Below, piece after piece: positions 31,880 through 44,500 of a DNA stretch of 64,000 nucleotides (its first letter is position 1; each line of letters opens with the position of its first letter). Under the pieces are notes generated by a model. That model saw nothing but the letters and a program-made list of their open reading frames with translations. It was not told where the DNA came from and searched no databases. Source of the stretch: Mycteria americana (lineage: Eukaryota; Chordata; Aves; Ciconiiformes; Ciconiidae). The stretch spans positions 45,301,001 through 45,365,000 of the forward strand of contig NC_134371.1 of NCBI RefSeq assembly GCF_035582795.1, given 5' to 3'. The position numbers and the translations under genes are program-made.

Positions 31880-33420
31880 ATTATCTTTTTTGAAAAAGAG
31901 AGGCTTCGGGAGGAGGCAAATTTTGACGTTCAGGCTACACGAAGGATTTCTGGCGAGACGAGAGAGAAAGAGCTTATTGAAATGAGCAGGAGCGCGGCCC
32001 GCCCGCTAGCGAGCAGAGCGAGCAGTATTCGGAAGAGAGGAAACCCTTGGCCACCGCGTAGCGCGGCTGTGTACACCAGAGTTAGTTAGAGTGCCCTGAA
32101 TCTCATCTTTTGATCTCGGGCGATATTTTTCTCTGTTATGTCACAGAGGTCACCTGGCTCATGTGTGACAAACTGCCTGCATAAGTCACAGTGCCAGTGG
32201 CAGAGATTTGTAACCATGTCCCTGGTCCATTGCCTTTGAATTATTTCGCAGGCCCTCTGCTTTACATTTACACTCTGTCGGAAGATGAACAGGGGAAGGG
32301 AGTAAAATCAAGGGCAGGGTCTCATCCTGAAGGACAAGGGGAAACAGGTGGAAGGTTAATGGCCCTGGAGCGTATCCACAAGCCTCTCAGGCTTGATATA
32401 TGGGCCTCAGGCCTAAAACGGGCATTGGCTTTCAAAGATATATTATTTCATTTGAGGAGAGACATTCTGGAGTTCCTGCATTTGTCTGCTGATAGATGAT
32501 CCTCTGTCCACAATTGGTTATGGCGTGTGAGTTTTCCTTGGGCCTGCTCCCGTACATAAAAATTTTGCTGAGCTCTCCAACCTTTCGCATGCCTGTGAGA
32601 ATGGGACGTGTGCGGGCCTTTTGGCAGGCGGCTGGATTTTTGTTGCTGCTATTTTCGTAGTTCCTTTTGAAGCGCCAGGCAAGTGGGGGATGAAAGGCGC
32701 TTCTGTTCATTCATAGGCGGCTGGGCAGGGGCGGCCTCGTGGGGGCAAAAATGGGGAGAAGAAGATGTCAGGGATCCATTATGCACACGTGTGTCTGCAG
32801 CCGGGGCAGGAGTCATTCCAGCTAATCCCGTATTTTATACTGGCACATGCCCGCAGAAAGATAAAAACAGGGAAATCATTTACATAATTTTTACGACCCC
32901 TCTTCTTTTATTGTGTTTTGGCTCTGTTAGGGTTTTCACATGTGCTCCAGCCCACAGGAAAACACAAAAATAGTGACTCCATATCTTAAAGAGTACCTTT
33001 ATTGGGGCCCTATGCAGAACGGTTAACTCGGGCACCTCGTAAAAATGAGACGCTACTGCCCACGTCTCAGCAAAGCACCAGAGGACCCAGAGCCGAATCA
33101 TGCTTTTGCATGCATTAAAAGTCTCTAACGGGCTTGAATGAGGAGGGTTACAGATACAGAGGTCTACTTCTGCTAAGTGCGGTAGGACCGTACTGCGGGC
33201 AGGGCAGAGCGTTGGCAGGATCTGGCCCCTGCTCCATCTGTCGTGCCCGGCTCGAGGAGGCACCTAGGCGTGCACGGCCGATCCCGGTGGCAAAGCCTTC
33301 GTTCAGAGGGGGAGCAAGTCCTGGATTCACTGCCACGCTGGCATTCCCACAGCATCTTCTGTCATTGCATAACCGTCGTAAATCATGGGAAAATCTGTTC
33401 AAAAACCAAAGAGGTTAGAA
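31880..33420. promoter_or_regulatory. Candidate conserved enhancer block in intron 4
   Basis: This 1.5-kb stretch is richer in GC and CpG than its surroundings and has few low-complexity runs. Within 52 bp it has three copies of GTCACA or its complement (32140-32145, 32164-32169, 32185-32190), plus AGGTCACCT (half-site AGGTCA at 32147-32152). The palindrome CACACGTGTG lies at 32784-32793 and octamer-like TTTTGCATGCATT near 33104. Open frames on both strands (31856-32089, 32191-32499, 32880-33263 and others) do not resemble proteins. Its composition suggests a tissue enhancer cluster or a weak intronic CpG island with possible promoter activity. Conservation was not tested. Confidence 0.4.
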
Positions 33421-36400
33421 AAGAATTAAACCCCCTTACTGTATATTATGGTTTAGTGTAGCCTCCATAACAGCTTGTTAAGTTGTTCCCTTCATTTTAA
33501 AAATATGCCTGTAGTAACTGTTACAGGATTGCGTTTCTAAGACCAGTTACTCTGTGACAAGATGATTTAAGGAAAGTGGGATGTTTATTTTTACTATATA
33601 AAGTATATTCATTTAGATTTGTTTTAATAACAAGCAACTCTTCCGTTTCAGTGGATAGATTTTGCTTGAAAGAATTCACATTAATTATTCTTAAATATCT
33701 CCTAGTTCTACCCTTTTTATTTTTCCTTTGCTACTAAAAAAGCAAAGTACATAGGTCATAAGTTTCAATGTAGTTTGTTTGCTTTGCTTTTGTTACAGTA
33801 AAATTTGTACTTACATAAATAAGTAGATTAGTAGGTTAGTATATTAAATTTAAGCCTAACTCATGTCTCAGTCTGAAATGATAATTGAAGTGTTATATCG
33901 GTACTGTGTTGTTTGAGTAATTAGGATCTGGTTTTGCTGTCACTGAACTCAATTGCTAAACTCTCAGCAGTCTAGTGTGAGCAGGATCAGGCTCATTCTG
34001 CATTTCAGCCAGTTCCTGTAGAAAACGTCCTGTTCTAATGCAATTATTCTCTCTGCCTTTAGTGTCCTGCAGAGTTTAAGTCAGACAAGTGAACTAAAGA
34101 CTTGAGAGACATACTTAGTGTCTCCTGCAGCAGTAGGAAGGAAATCTGAGGACTTGTTAAAAGGAAAGATTTAGAAGCAGAAATTCTACAGAGAGAACTG
34201 AACAGAGTGTTAGCAGGCAGGAGGATCTGCTTTTCCACTTGTTGCTTTGATAACGGATAAAAGGCTGTCATGAACTGCAGGCTACCAGCTGGGAGCAGAT
34301 AGAGTAATCCCGGCAGAGGCCTGGCCCCAAACTACACAGGCATTCTTTTAAATCTTTGAGACCATAGGAAAGTTGTTTTCCCCCTACCATCGTCATCATT
34401 ATTCACGATGATGTTTTCCACCCCAGTTTAACATGTTGGGCAAGTAAATCTACTTTACAATACTTTTCTGTTTGAAACAAAAGCAAATATCATGTAGACA
34501 AAGACATTTCAACTATTTCATTCAACTGCCTAAAGATTCCCAAAATAAATTCCAGAGAACTGGATCAGGCATAAAATACCACTGCTGTAAGAAATCTCTG
34601 TTGTTTGATTGTAAAGGTATATCGCACCCAACGTGCAGATAATCATAGGAACAGTTTGTAATGTACGTCTTCCTTGTAACCAACACACTTGATAAATGAA
34701 ATCTAGAGGATGTGTTACTTGTAAAAGAATAGCAACAGAATGTCATTTGTTAGAAAATGAGCCGAAGTGACCCCTGCATGGTACAAACACATGCAAACAC
34801 AATGACAGACAGAGCTCAGCAAACCCATGCACGCCTCGCCTTACTGGTGTGCCTTGTGCCACCGAGGTCATGTTACCAACATGCTTAGACACATGCAGGA
34901 TTGGGCCAATAGCATTTGTTAGCATGTGTACAGATGCTTGACGAGCTGTGTTGTTTCAACCTGCGTTATTGCAGAGAAAGAAAAAAAAAGTACTTAAAGC
35001 TCTGATTGTCATCCTATACTGTTCATTTTAATGATATATTTAGGGGCCTAGCTTACTTTGTATTCTTATGTGTAATTACCCATATAAAAAAGCACCACTC
35101 ATTAGTGTTCTGTTCCACTGACTTAATTATACCCCTTAATTAAATCTTGACTAACTGGGGGTCACTGCAGTGTCAGTGGGATTTGTCACTGTTTGTCAGC
35201 AGGTGTCTGGTCACATCTATTTCTGGTTTCCCTGTTGCTGTATTCTGTTGAAGAGCATGGTCTTTTCTAAATGCAAAGGACAATTATGCATTACCTTACT
35301 GTGTTTTGTGCCTTGCAAATTAAATGAAACACCAGTGAATCCGTTCTGTAATACTAGCACCCTCCCAATCTTTACATACAGGAGGTGCGGCATGAAGCAA
35401 ATATAAACCTTTTCAAAACACAGTTCATTACCGCACTTGTGCTCCTTTTCAAAGGCTTATTCTTCCTACACTCAAAAGCCATGGTCTTATTAATTTATCA
35501 GATAATCTTGTGTTCAACAGGCGTAAAAATATATTGCAAATACCAATCCAGGGATACTTCTCCTTTCCCCTACCTCCTGAACATGAAATGAATTTGAAAC
35601 ATGACCAAGAAGAACGAGCTAAATCAATATTACATGCATAACAAATACAACATGGCATGTGCTGCTATTGCTGTGTTGCTCAGAGTCAGAAGACCGAGGC
35701 TCCCAATTCAGTGTTCCCTGAATAATTCAGTGGGAGTTCTGCATGTGCAATAAGTGCATAATAGTGCCATTTCTTTCTATTTCAAATTTGCATGTTTTGG
35801 GTTTGTTATTTTAGAAAGTTACTTAGGGGAAATATAACTCCCATGTTTACGCATATAATAGGCACCTAATGTTCATCTGAATAATTGATTAGTCAAGTCA
35901 GGCTTTCATAATTAGCTGTTGGCTTTCCAGTATAAGCCCACAAAACACTTGTCAATCTACAGACATTTTTAATTTATTAATATATATGTTATCAAAAGAG
36001 CTGCAGTAGTTACCTAGAAAGCATTTATTATTTATTCTGTCAAGGCTGAGGAAGCATTTCGATTCTAGACATGTATTTTCAATCTATTGTAACTTTCCCA
36101 GAAGATTATCTTTTTGTTCTGAAAGTTTTCATGAACGTTCTCTGCCTGTAAGCGCTTGCTTACAGTGGAAATTGGAAAGAGGGGGTTTTAAAAAAAAATC
36201 CATTCAGCCATTCCTGTGTTACACAGAAGCTAGTGACATGTTTTATTGATTATAAAATAATGTGTATCACTTATTTGTACTCAGATACCTAGCCACCAGC
36301 TAAATAGATGCCACTAGTAGATATTCCTAATGCAGCCATAGACTCTGTGACCAGACAGATGCATCTGTTGATAGCACATGTGTGACAGTGATACTGCAGT

Positions 36401-36850
36401 TATGAGTTGTGGAGCTATGTGGTAAATTGCAGAATTAGAAGATAAATTATATTTATCATGAAATTCATGACCTCATTTGAACTCTACCACTTTTTTGCTA
36501 CCACTCTTTTCAACCACTTTTTCTACCACTCTTCCACATTTTTGCTTCCTCATATTCCTGACCAGTTTTCAAGTAGTTGTTGTTAAAGGGAAAAACCATC
36601 CTCCTCACTTCACAAATTGTGCATTTTGAGCCCATGATATGAAGTTCGTAAAACAAAACATTTGATTGTGAAATCCAGAATGAAATTTATTCAATTCTTA
36701 CTAGAAGTAAGCTAAAGACCGAGCTTCTGATAAAACAACGGGACTAGAAATTGTGTGATTTATTTTATTGGGAAACAAACTTCACATTTCCATTGGGAGG
36801 CAGCATTTACTTCTAGCACTTGTTGAGAGAGACACTGAATTTAAAAAAGA

Positions 36851-36901
<51 letters not shown>
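36851..36901. repeat. (TAT)17 microsatellite
   Basis: Seventeen perfect TAT/ATT units. The apparent poly-Asn frame on the minus strand (36813-37007) is an artefact of this repeat. Confidence 0.95.
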
Positions 36902-38639
36902 GGAAAAGGTATTTTAGTTCTGTATATGCTATACCTTTACTTTCCCTTGCCCTGTTCAGAAGAATCACCTTCGTTTGAGTGAAAATACATAAGCGTCTGC
37001 TTCCCATCAGTGAGATCAGGACAAATGCTTCAATAAACGTGTAAAGTGCTTTCCTGAATCAAAGTCCTTCTGAGGCCTGTACTATTGGATGTGTATTAAG
37101 TTCCTTGCTTTATAAGTGGAAAGATACAAATATAATATCAGAATTCTAAAACCCTTTTAAATCTGAAACACTTCTATTATAGAATAGCTTTTTAGTTTGG
37201 TTGGAAAGAACATGAAGTAAAAAACACGTCATAGTGGTAGAAAAAAATATATGCCCATTTTGGTGGTGTGATTTATTTAATTGTGGTTCACCACAATGAA
37301 TCATGTGGTCTCACAAAATTCACACAAGTCCTTGAGCAATACTACAGCATCTTGTGTACCATACACATGTAGGTGTTATGCATATACTCTCTCTCAATTT
37401 CTACCTAAAGATAGAATAAATATTAGAATCCTTCTCCTTAAAAGAAGTTTGATAACATACCTCCCATTGAAAAATGCAAGCACATTTCTAAGGGTGTCAT
37501 TATAAAGTCTCTCCTCCACAATACATATATCGTGTACTAATATAAAATTTCATTATCTATTTTTATATCCATTGCAAAATAATAGAAAATTAAATGCTAC
37601 ATTGCAAAGAACACAATATCTGTGTAGGATTCAGAGCCAAGTTTGCAACTGCTGTTTCTATTTTCTATATAACATTTTGTACAGTGTTAAAATTTCAATC
37701 AGTGTTATACTAATATAAGGATTTTCTATGGGGATATTTTTAAGCATAGCAGTTTCTACCTGGAAAGTATTTATAACTTAGGCTGGTGGGCTAATGAAGG
37801 ATTCGAGCTGCGCAAGCATTGCAACGTCCACATTCTCACTATTAATGTACAAAGTTCTCACCAGCTCCCCTGTCTATTAACCTAAGAGTTCAGAAACATT
37901 TCCCAGTGGTATTGTATGGCTAGCTCAGTTCTTCCATTTAGACTTTGAAAGAGCATTGTTTTCAAAAAGTGTTTTACAACTGGAAATAGAAGTATCTGCT
38001 ATACTTATTCATATTTTCATGATGAGACAGGTGATCTGATCGCAAGGCGGAAGAGAGATCATGTACATAAACAATGAATTAAAACCCTGAATAGGATTGC
38101 TAAGTCTGTTTTTCTAGGTTACAGCTAAATGAGAGCCATTATGTGGGCTTTCAGATAAACTCACAAAGCTCTTATCTGTATAAACCTGATAGATCTGCCA
38201 TTATTCTTAGTGACTAACAGAAGTTATATCATTCAGTTTCATTAAAAATGCATTAATCCTTTTTTAGTAACCTTCTTCTAATTCATTGATTCAATTATAC
38301 AACGAACAATAAAAATGTTTGGTATAATAAAAATAAAGTATTAAAATGTGTTATATACATAAATATTTCATCGCAATGAGATTATTCAGGGTTTTAAAAA
38401 TATTAACAATATGAATATCATGCTCTGAGACAACAAAGTGTATGTTTTTTCAGCATCTCTGAAACTATATATCAAAAAGATTAGTCTTTAAAACGAGAGG
38501 CCTGAAATTGTTGCTTATAGTAATACTTGCAGTCACTTCATGTACAGTCTTCCTGTAAAGTTGGTGACACTTACCAGCATAGGTCGACTAAGGGACAGGA
38601 AAGTGTTATAGGACGTATGCACGTATTGCTCCTAAATAT

Positions 38640-39560
38640 TGTGAAGCCAGGCTCCTCTGATTAGACCAATTCCCCCCGAAGTCACTGGCCTTTGGCCTAA
38701 ATGAAAACGGACGAAGACTCCCAGGGTTGGACCTTGAGTTGATGCAAGTATTGGGAACATCTTGCTGGGCGGGCGGTACGCTCCGTACATGGCAGCATTG
38801 TGAGCAACTTTCACAGCAGTGGCAGCTACTGAGATCCCACTTACACCAGCTAAATAATTCAGGCCGCCAGGACTCCAGTGTAGCTCTCAATCTGGCAGTT
38901 CACGTAAACCAGTTGGAGTAATTCACCTAAGACTTTAATCGATTTTGACACAGCTAGTAGTTTTTATCGTTCGGTATTCAGTTTCTTTTATTAATTTTTG
39001 TGGCAGGAGAGCAAAATATCATTGGTTGTATTATGCGTGTTATCTCAAATGCCAATAGCCAGGCACGGCTGAGCAGTTTCTGTGCGAGACAGTCGATGTT
39101 GCTGGTTGCTGCGACAAGCTGGTGTGATTTCTGCAAGCGTTCCAAGACTAGAGGAGAAGAAAGCGCTTCATATTTTCATTAGTCATCCCTTTACAGATTT
39201 ACTTCTAATTCTTTCAGCAAAGCAGATTATTAAAAGCAATGACCTGAGGTCTTCATTCAGATATCAGACTTGCAATCCTGTATAATGTGCGCCGCAGGGC
39301 AGAGGTCACACTGACGAGTCTGTTAATGTAGTCGCTCTGGGATAAGATCAATCTCCATACTTCACCATATTGATCTAATAGCTCATTGGCACTTCCCTCT
39401 TTGAATTGATTAGCTCATGTGTGAAAAGAGATTGATGGGTTTCTGACCCTGAGGAGTCTGTCAGGGGCACACCCATGGCAGGGGAAGTGGCTGTTTTCGC
39501 TGCTTCATTTGGGTGGCTCATTATGTGGATGCCTCACAGGGAATAAAGGTCATAACATTG
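38640..39560. promoter_or_regulatory. Candidate enhancer with clustered ATTGAT motifs and nuclear-receptor half-sites
   Basis: ATTGAT or its complement occurs four times within 90 bp: 39347-39352, 39369-39374, 39405-39410 and 39431-39436. ATTGAT is the core of ONECUT/HNF6-type sites. The block also has GGATAAGA (GATA, 39340-39347), TGACCTGAGGTCT (39240-39252, everted half-sites around one base), AGGTCA (39303-39308) and GGACCTTGA (38730-38738, one mismatch from an NR5A site on the minus strand). Sequence complexity is high and coding potential absent. Given the liver and pancreas roles of NR5A2, a hepatopancreatic enhancer is a reasonable inference. Confidence 0.4.
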
Positions 39561-39749
39561 CTTTATGAATTATTTACAACAAAATATCAGGTTTTGTTTC
39601 ATTTGATGCTCTACCTGTACTGAATCCATTCTAAACAGAGCATGAAGAAATACACATGAATGGCCAAATGTACCAAATATTTGCGTAAAGGGAACCACCA
39701 CATATAAGTGACCTTAAAAAGCAATTTTACTAATATAAGGTAATCATAA

Positions 39750-39832
39750 TAGATATGAGGGTAGGAATAGACTTCATGGGTCATCTAGTCCATTCCCCTT
39801 ATGCAATGACAGAATATTGATGATATCTAGAA
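39750..39832 (-). mobile_element. Short CR1-like LINE 3'-end fragment
   Basis: GGAATAGACTTCATGGGTCA followed by TCTAGTCCATTCCCCTTATG matches the reverse complement of the common CR1 3' end (GGGACCTCATGGGTCATCTAGTCCA-type). Only this short stretch is recognisable, and there is no intact end. Confidence 0.55.
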
Positions 39833-42800
39833 ATGAATTACATTTTAATTGCATATTCTGGACAAGTAGTCACAGTGAATCTAGTTCAGACATCTCAGGG
39901 AACTTCGTATGCACATTGCACTGTAGAAAGAGGCAATTTGCATGCAACATGTGAGCTAAAAAATAAACTATGCACATTTCTCAGTTGTTAAAAGTAACCT
40001 AAAAAACCCAGATTCAACTCCATTTATCAAATAGTCATATATTTGCAAAATGCATATATTTGACACAGTAGATTGGATTTTGGTGCTGTGTGTGCTCATG
40101 CAAGAGGAAATATAAAAGGAGCTGTCGCCAGAAGCTGAATTTAGAAGTTGGCTTATGTTAGGTTGTACTTAAAAAATGTGTGCATTATCAGAGCCTTCAC
40201 AGATATAAAGCAATAAAACTAAAGACCGACTCCCTGAAGTCTTCTGTTGTAGCCCAGGCATTTTTGTATTTCTGTCTGCATATGAATTGTAGAATCAGTC
40301 TCAAAGACATTTGTAATGAAATAACTTCTTATATACCATCCAAGCTTAGGATACCATGTAATACCATACCTAGGATGGTGCTACATAGGACGTCAGGTTA
40401 TACGGTTATGCCACACTACAAAAAAATACTGAGCAAAGTATTCTCGTGGTGTTGTTAAGCTGATGCTTATACTTATGTAAGGAGACTGTGCACTTCACTA
40501 ATAATATCTTGTATTATTTAACTGGACATTCTGGGTTTATTTTGGGGGCTGGCGGTTTAAACTGAAAGATAGATGATTTTATTTACAGAGAAGTGACCAT
40601 GTATGCTCCATGCAGTCAGGCAACCCTTTTCTACTATTAGATTTATGGTAGCATAAACAGGTACTGCATAAAACCATAGTAATAGGCAGTCCCTTGCCTA
40701 AAGACCTTATATTCTAAAAGAAACAGACCCTCAGGCAGATTAGTTAAAAAAAAGAAGAGAGCCAAAGAGAGAATTCAATCCATTAGCTGTCAGTGAAATG
40801 ATGCTGAATATTTGTATAATCTTGCATTCATTTATACTTCTAAATCATTCAGGCTATTTTATGTACCAGGAAAATTGCCCTGGTATAGACTTATGTAGCC
40901 ATATTAAAAAAGTTCTAATACACCTCAGAAAAACCTATTAGAGGCAGAGTCGCGATGCACTTTCCTTTGATAAGTCTGGGATAAATCTGGGATTAATCAA
41001 TAAATCTTCTTACATTTAGGTGTCAAAGTAATATTTTAATCATGGTAAATCTTCAAAAATAAAACTCATTTTAAACTTAGTTACGAACCAAAGTAACTGA
41101 TACTCAGACCTAGATTATTAGTAGAATGCCAGACGCTTGAACACAAGCTATGCAAAAAATGATTTTTTGAAGAAAATGCTGCCATTTTATTACAAGCTCT
41201 TGCCCATTGACCGGGTTTCTGCCAGTCTGATTAAAACTTAGCTCCCACAGTTGTGGTGTATGGCACACTCATGGGTGAACGGGAAGTAATCAGAGCAACC
41301 TGATTTTGTTGTTCATCACCCCTGCTGTCATTCAGAAATGAGCTAAGAAAAAACTAATAAATTAGATGTACAGACTGTCTCCCTTTTTCCTAAACTCACA
41401 GCTAATCTTCTATTGCATACAGACATGTAGGAACCCAATTTAGAGACTCGAAATTTTGATACCTCTGTCCAGCTGTGACAGCAGAGAGTCAGAGGCTGGC
41501 TGAGCTGTGTCACAGTCCACAGTCATTTTCACCTCTAAGGTTCCTGCTCATTCTGTGTTTTGTACTGCAAAACTTCCTCTCATCAACATAACAAGCAGCC
41601 CAAATAAAAACAGTTTCTTCAAGGATATTTTTAAACATTAATATTAATCCTAACTAACTGCAGTGCTAATGTCTGTATGGGACCTGGGCAGAGTTGTGAC
41701 AACCTTTTTTAACGATACTTCAGAGATTTCCAAATTAGAATACAGGAAACAGGAAGTGGGAATAAATGACACAAAGCCAAATGAAAGGATAAATGGGAAA
41801 AACATTTTAATACACCCTTGCCTATTCCTTAAACATTCGTTCAGTCAACACTTCCTCTGATTTTTTATAGCATGGCTCTGTCTGCTCTTTTACACTTGAC
41901 TTTGTTGGGAAAGGAGTTAATTTTTTTGAAGATGATGTTCATAGCTGAAAGGATTTGGTAGTAGCTGCATGCTGAGAACCTCCTGCAATGCTTTTAAGAT
42001 GTAAAGAGAAGTACTAAGCCTTTTTCCCATGTACAGTAGCTCATCAGCTCATGCATCACTGGTTCTCACTACTTCTCCACAACCTTCTTGTATGACTTCA
42101 GCTTCCTTTGGTGGTGGTTTTAAGCAACTTTTTCTATCAAGTCAGATGGATACTGGTTTAATACATGACAACCCCCATTCATAATGCTGAATTTTCTTTC
42201 ACTTTCTCCCTTATCATTGGGTCTTCTTCCTCATTTAATCTCTGGCCCAGTGACTTACTGTTACTGCTGCAGCCCTTGGGATGTAAGACAACCTTTCTGT
42301 ATTTTTTCTTCATCAGTATACCATCTCCTTTCACATCTTGTCTGAAGATACTGTTTCTCATGATTTCTTACTGCTTTTGCTGTGGCTTTTTTTGGCTGTT
42401 CTATTACAAAACAGAGGAAAACACAGTGGAATACATTTGTATGCCAAGTGCAGTGTTTTACAATAACACCAGCCTCTATTGCCAAAGGTGTATTACAGGT
42501 GACTTTCTGTCCTGCTTAGCACACTATAGCTCCCAGTCTTGAGGCTTCAGATCCATATGTTTCAGTGATTCAAGTATGGGCAGAAGGAAATATCTGCCCT
42601 TACATAGTTGGATGTTTGTCAAAAGTATTGAGGACTATGAAAAGTAAAATATAAACCAACGTATTTTAATTGCTGAAAAAGACTGCAATGCTGTGCAATC
42701 AAAAGATAAAGAACATTTAAAATACAAAACTGCTGATTTGATGATAACTAGAAGTGGCATGGAACATCCAAAGTATTAGATTCCTTGTGTGGTTTATCAG

Positions 42801-44473
42801 TGTCCAACCCTGGGTATCACTAATACTTACCTGGAAAATTATTATTCTCTCATTTACACTGATGTGATGTTAAAGTAACTCCTTTTTAGTCATGACATCG
42901 GAAGATTATCTGCATATTCCCATCGGTATAACTGTGAATACAGTCCAACACTGTGTACACAAACCAACCTTTGTAGGTGTCACCTGTTAAAAGAGTAAGG
43001 TTATACTTATCTTATGGCTTGCCCTTTTCCCATACTCCACATCCCCTTGAATAGCTGTGCTAGAAATAAACACAAATCCTATTAAACAGAAGAGTAACCA
43101 CATACTGTAATTGAAACAAGAGCCAATTTAAATAACTCTTGTGTTAATGCATGCAAAACTGGGGCGTTCTGGGTGTTCTGGGGCATGCAGCACTTGAAAG
43201 AACAGGACCCTAAGTGTGTTGAGAGATTACTCTGCCTGCCTGTTACCATATTAAAGAGTCTGTCTGAAATTAGCATGTCTCTTGTGTCACAAGTTAAAAA
43301 TATTTTCTATATTATACGTAGTTGATTGAGTTTTAATAGAATATTTATTTTGTGGAAAATAAATTTAGTTCTCACTAGGACTTTGTCTTTAATATTAACA
43401 ATCCACCCCTGTGTGTTGTATTGATCTCTGTCAAAACTTGGTGTTGCTGTTTTCTAAGAAATTTTATAAATGAGAGCTAATGTAGGAGGTAAAGTTTACC
43501 TATAGACTCTTAGAATAAGTGTCAGCTGGAAAAATGGGGTAGCTGTAAGAAAAATGAAATCATAATTTATCCAATAAATCACCAAACAGGAAAGGAACAT
43601 TACATATTAGAAATCCTTTCAGATAATACTAAAATATGTGTGACCTGGAGAAGACCAGAGAGGCTTTAATCGAAGGCTGTACAATAGAGTGAAACTGCTG
43701 ATTCAATATATTGAGAATAAATTCACCAGCAGTACCATAAAATTTACTAGACTCAGTCTTGCCTTCTGATTCCCTGGAGGACATCATTGTGCATCCTAAA
43801 AAGCAGGTCAGACCCGCAAGGCTAACGATGAATCGAGTGGGCCTAATTCTGACTTTGTTTATGTGGAAGTCAGAGGACTTATGTTCATGCAAGTCAAGAG
43901 TTAAGAATATGGCCCAGCACATTTTTGCAGTTAGTTAGTTGAGATCAGAAAAAACAGGTGTATTTCTGGAGTAATGCAAGGGAATAAAACAGCTTTAGTA
44001 CCAAAACTGCTACACGAACTACATAACATTATCTGATTTTTTAAAAAATTCTAGACCCAACAATACATAAACTTATGCTTTTCTAACATCAGTAGAGATA
44101 CTCACAGAAGTAGGAGTTTGAAGGTCAGTTAGTTCTATGGCTCCAGTCCTGAAGAAGGCACCTCCTTCTTCACCCTGTAAAACAGATGCTGAGAAGAAGA
44201 ATTAATTTTCCTCTTTCCTTATCTTTGCACTCACTTTGACAGGGAAGAAACACTGCATTGTAAGCAAAATTTTCAGTTGGGACTAAAAAGAAATCCTTTC
44301 TTATTTTCAGTTAAAAAAAACCCACCTAAAAAGAACCTAAGAAAAACACATTTATAATTCATCATAAATAATGCTGACTGTGAAATACTAAGTCATTTTC
44401 ATGCAGTTTGCACAGAGATAAATGTGAGGAAAAGGGGAGAAAATAGGACTGTTATATGTCGCATTTGACACAC

Positions 44474-44500
44474 TATATAATATATATATATATATATATA
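44474..44500. repeat. (TA)n microsatellite
   Basis: An interrupted TA run followed by a short (CA) tract (GACGCACACACA). Simple repeat in intron 4. Confidence 0.9.

Noticed and set aside
36813..37007. Poly-Asn frame on the minus strand
   Set aside because: Direct product of the (TAT)17 microsatellite.
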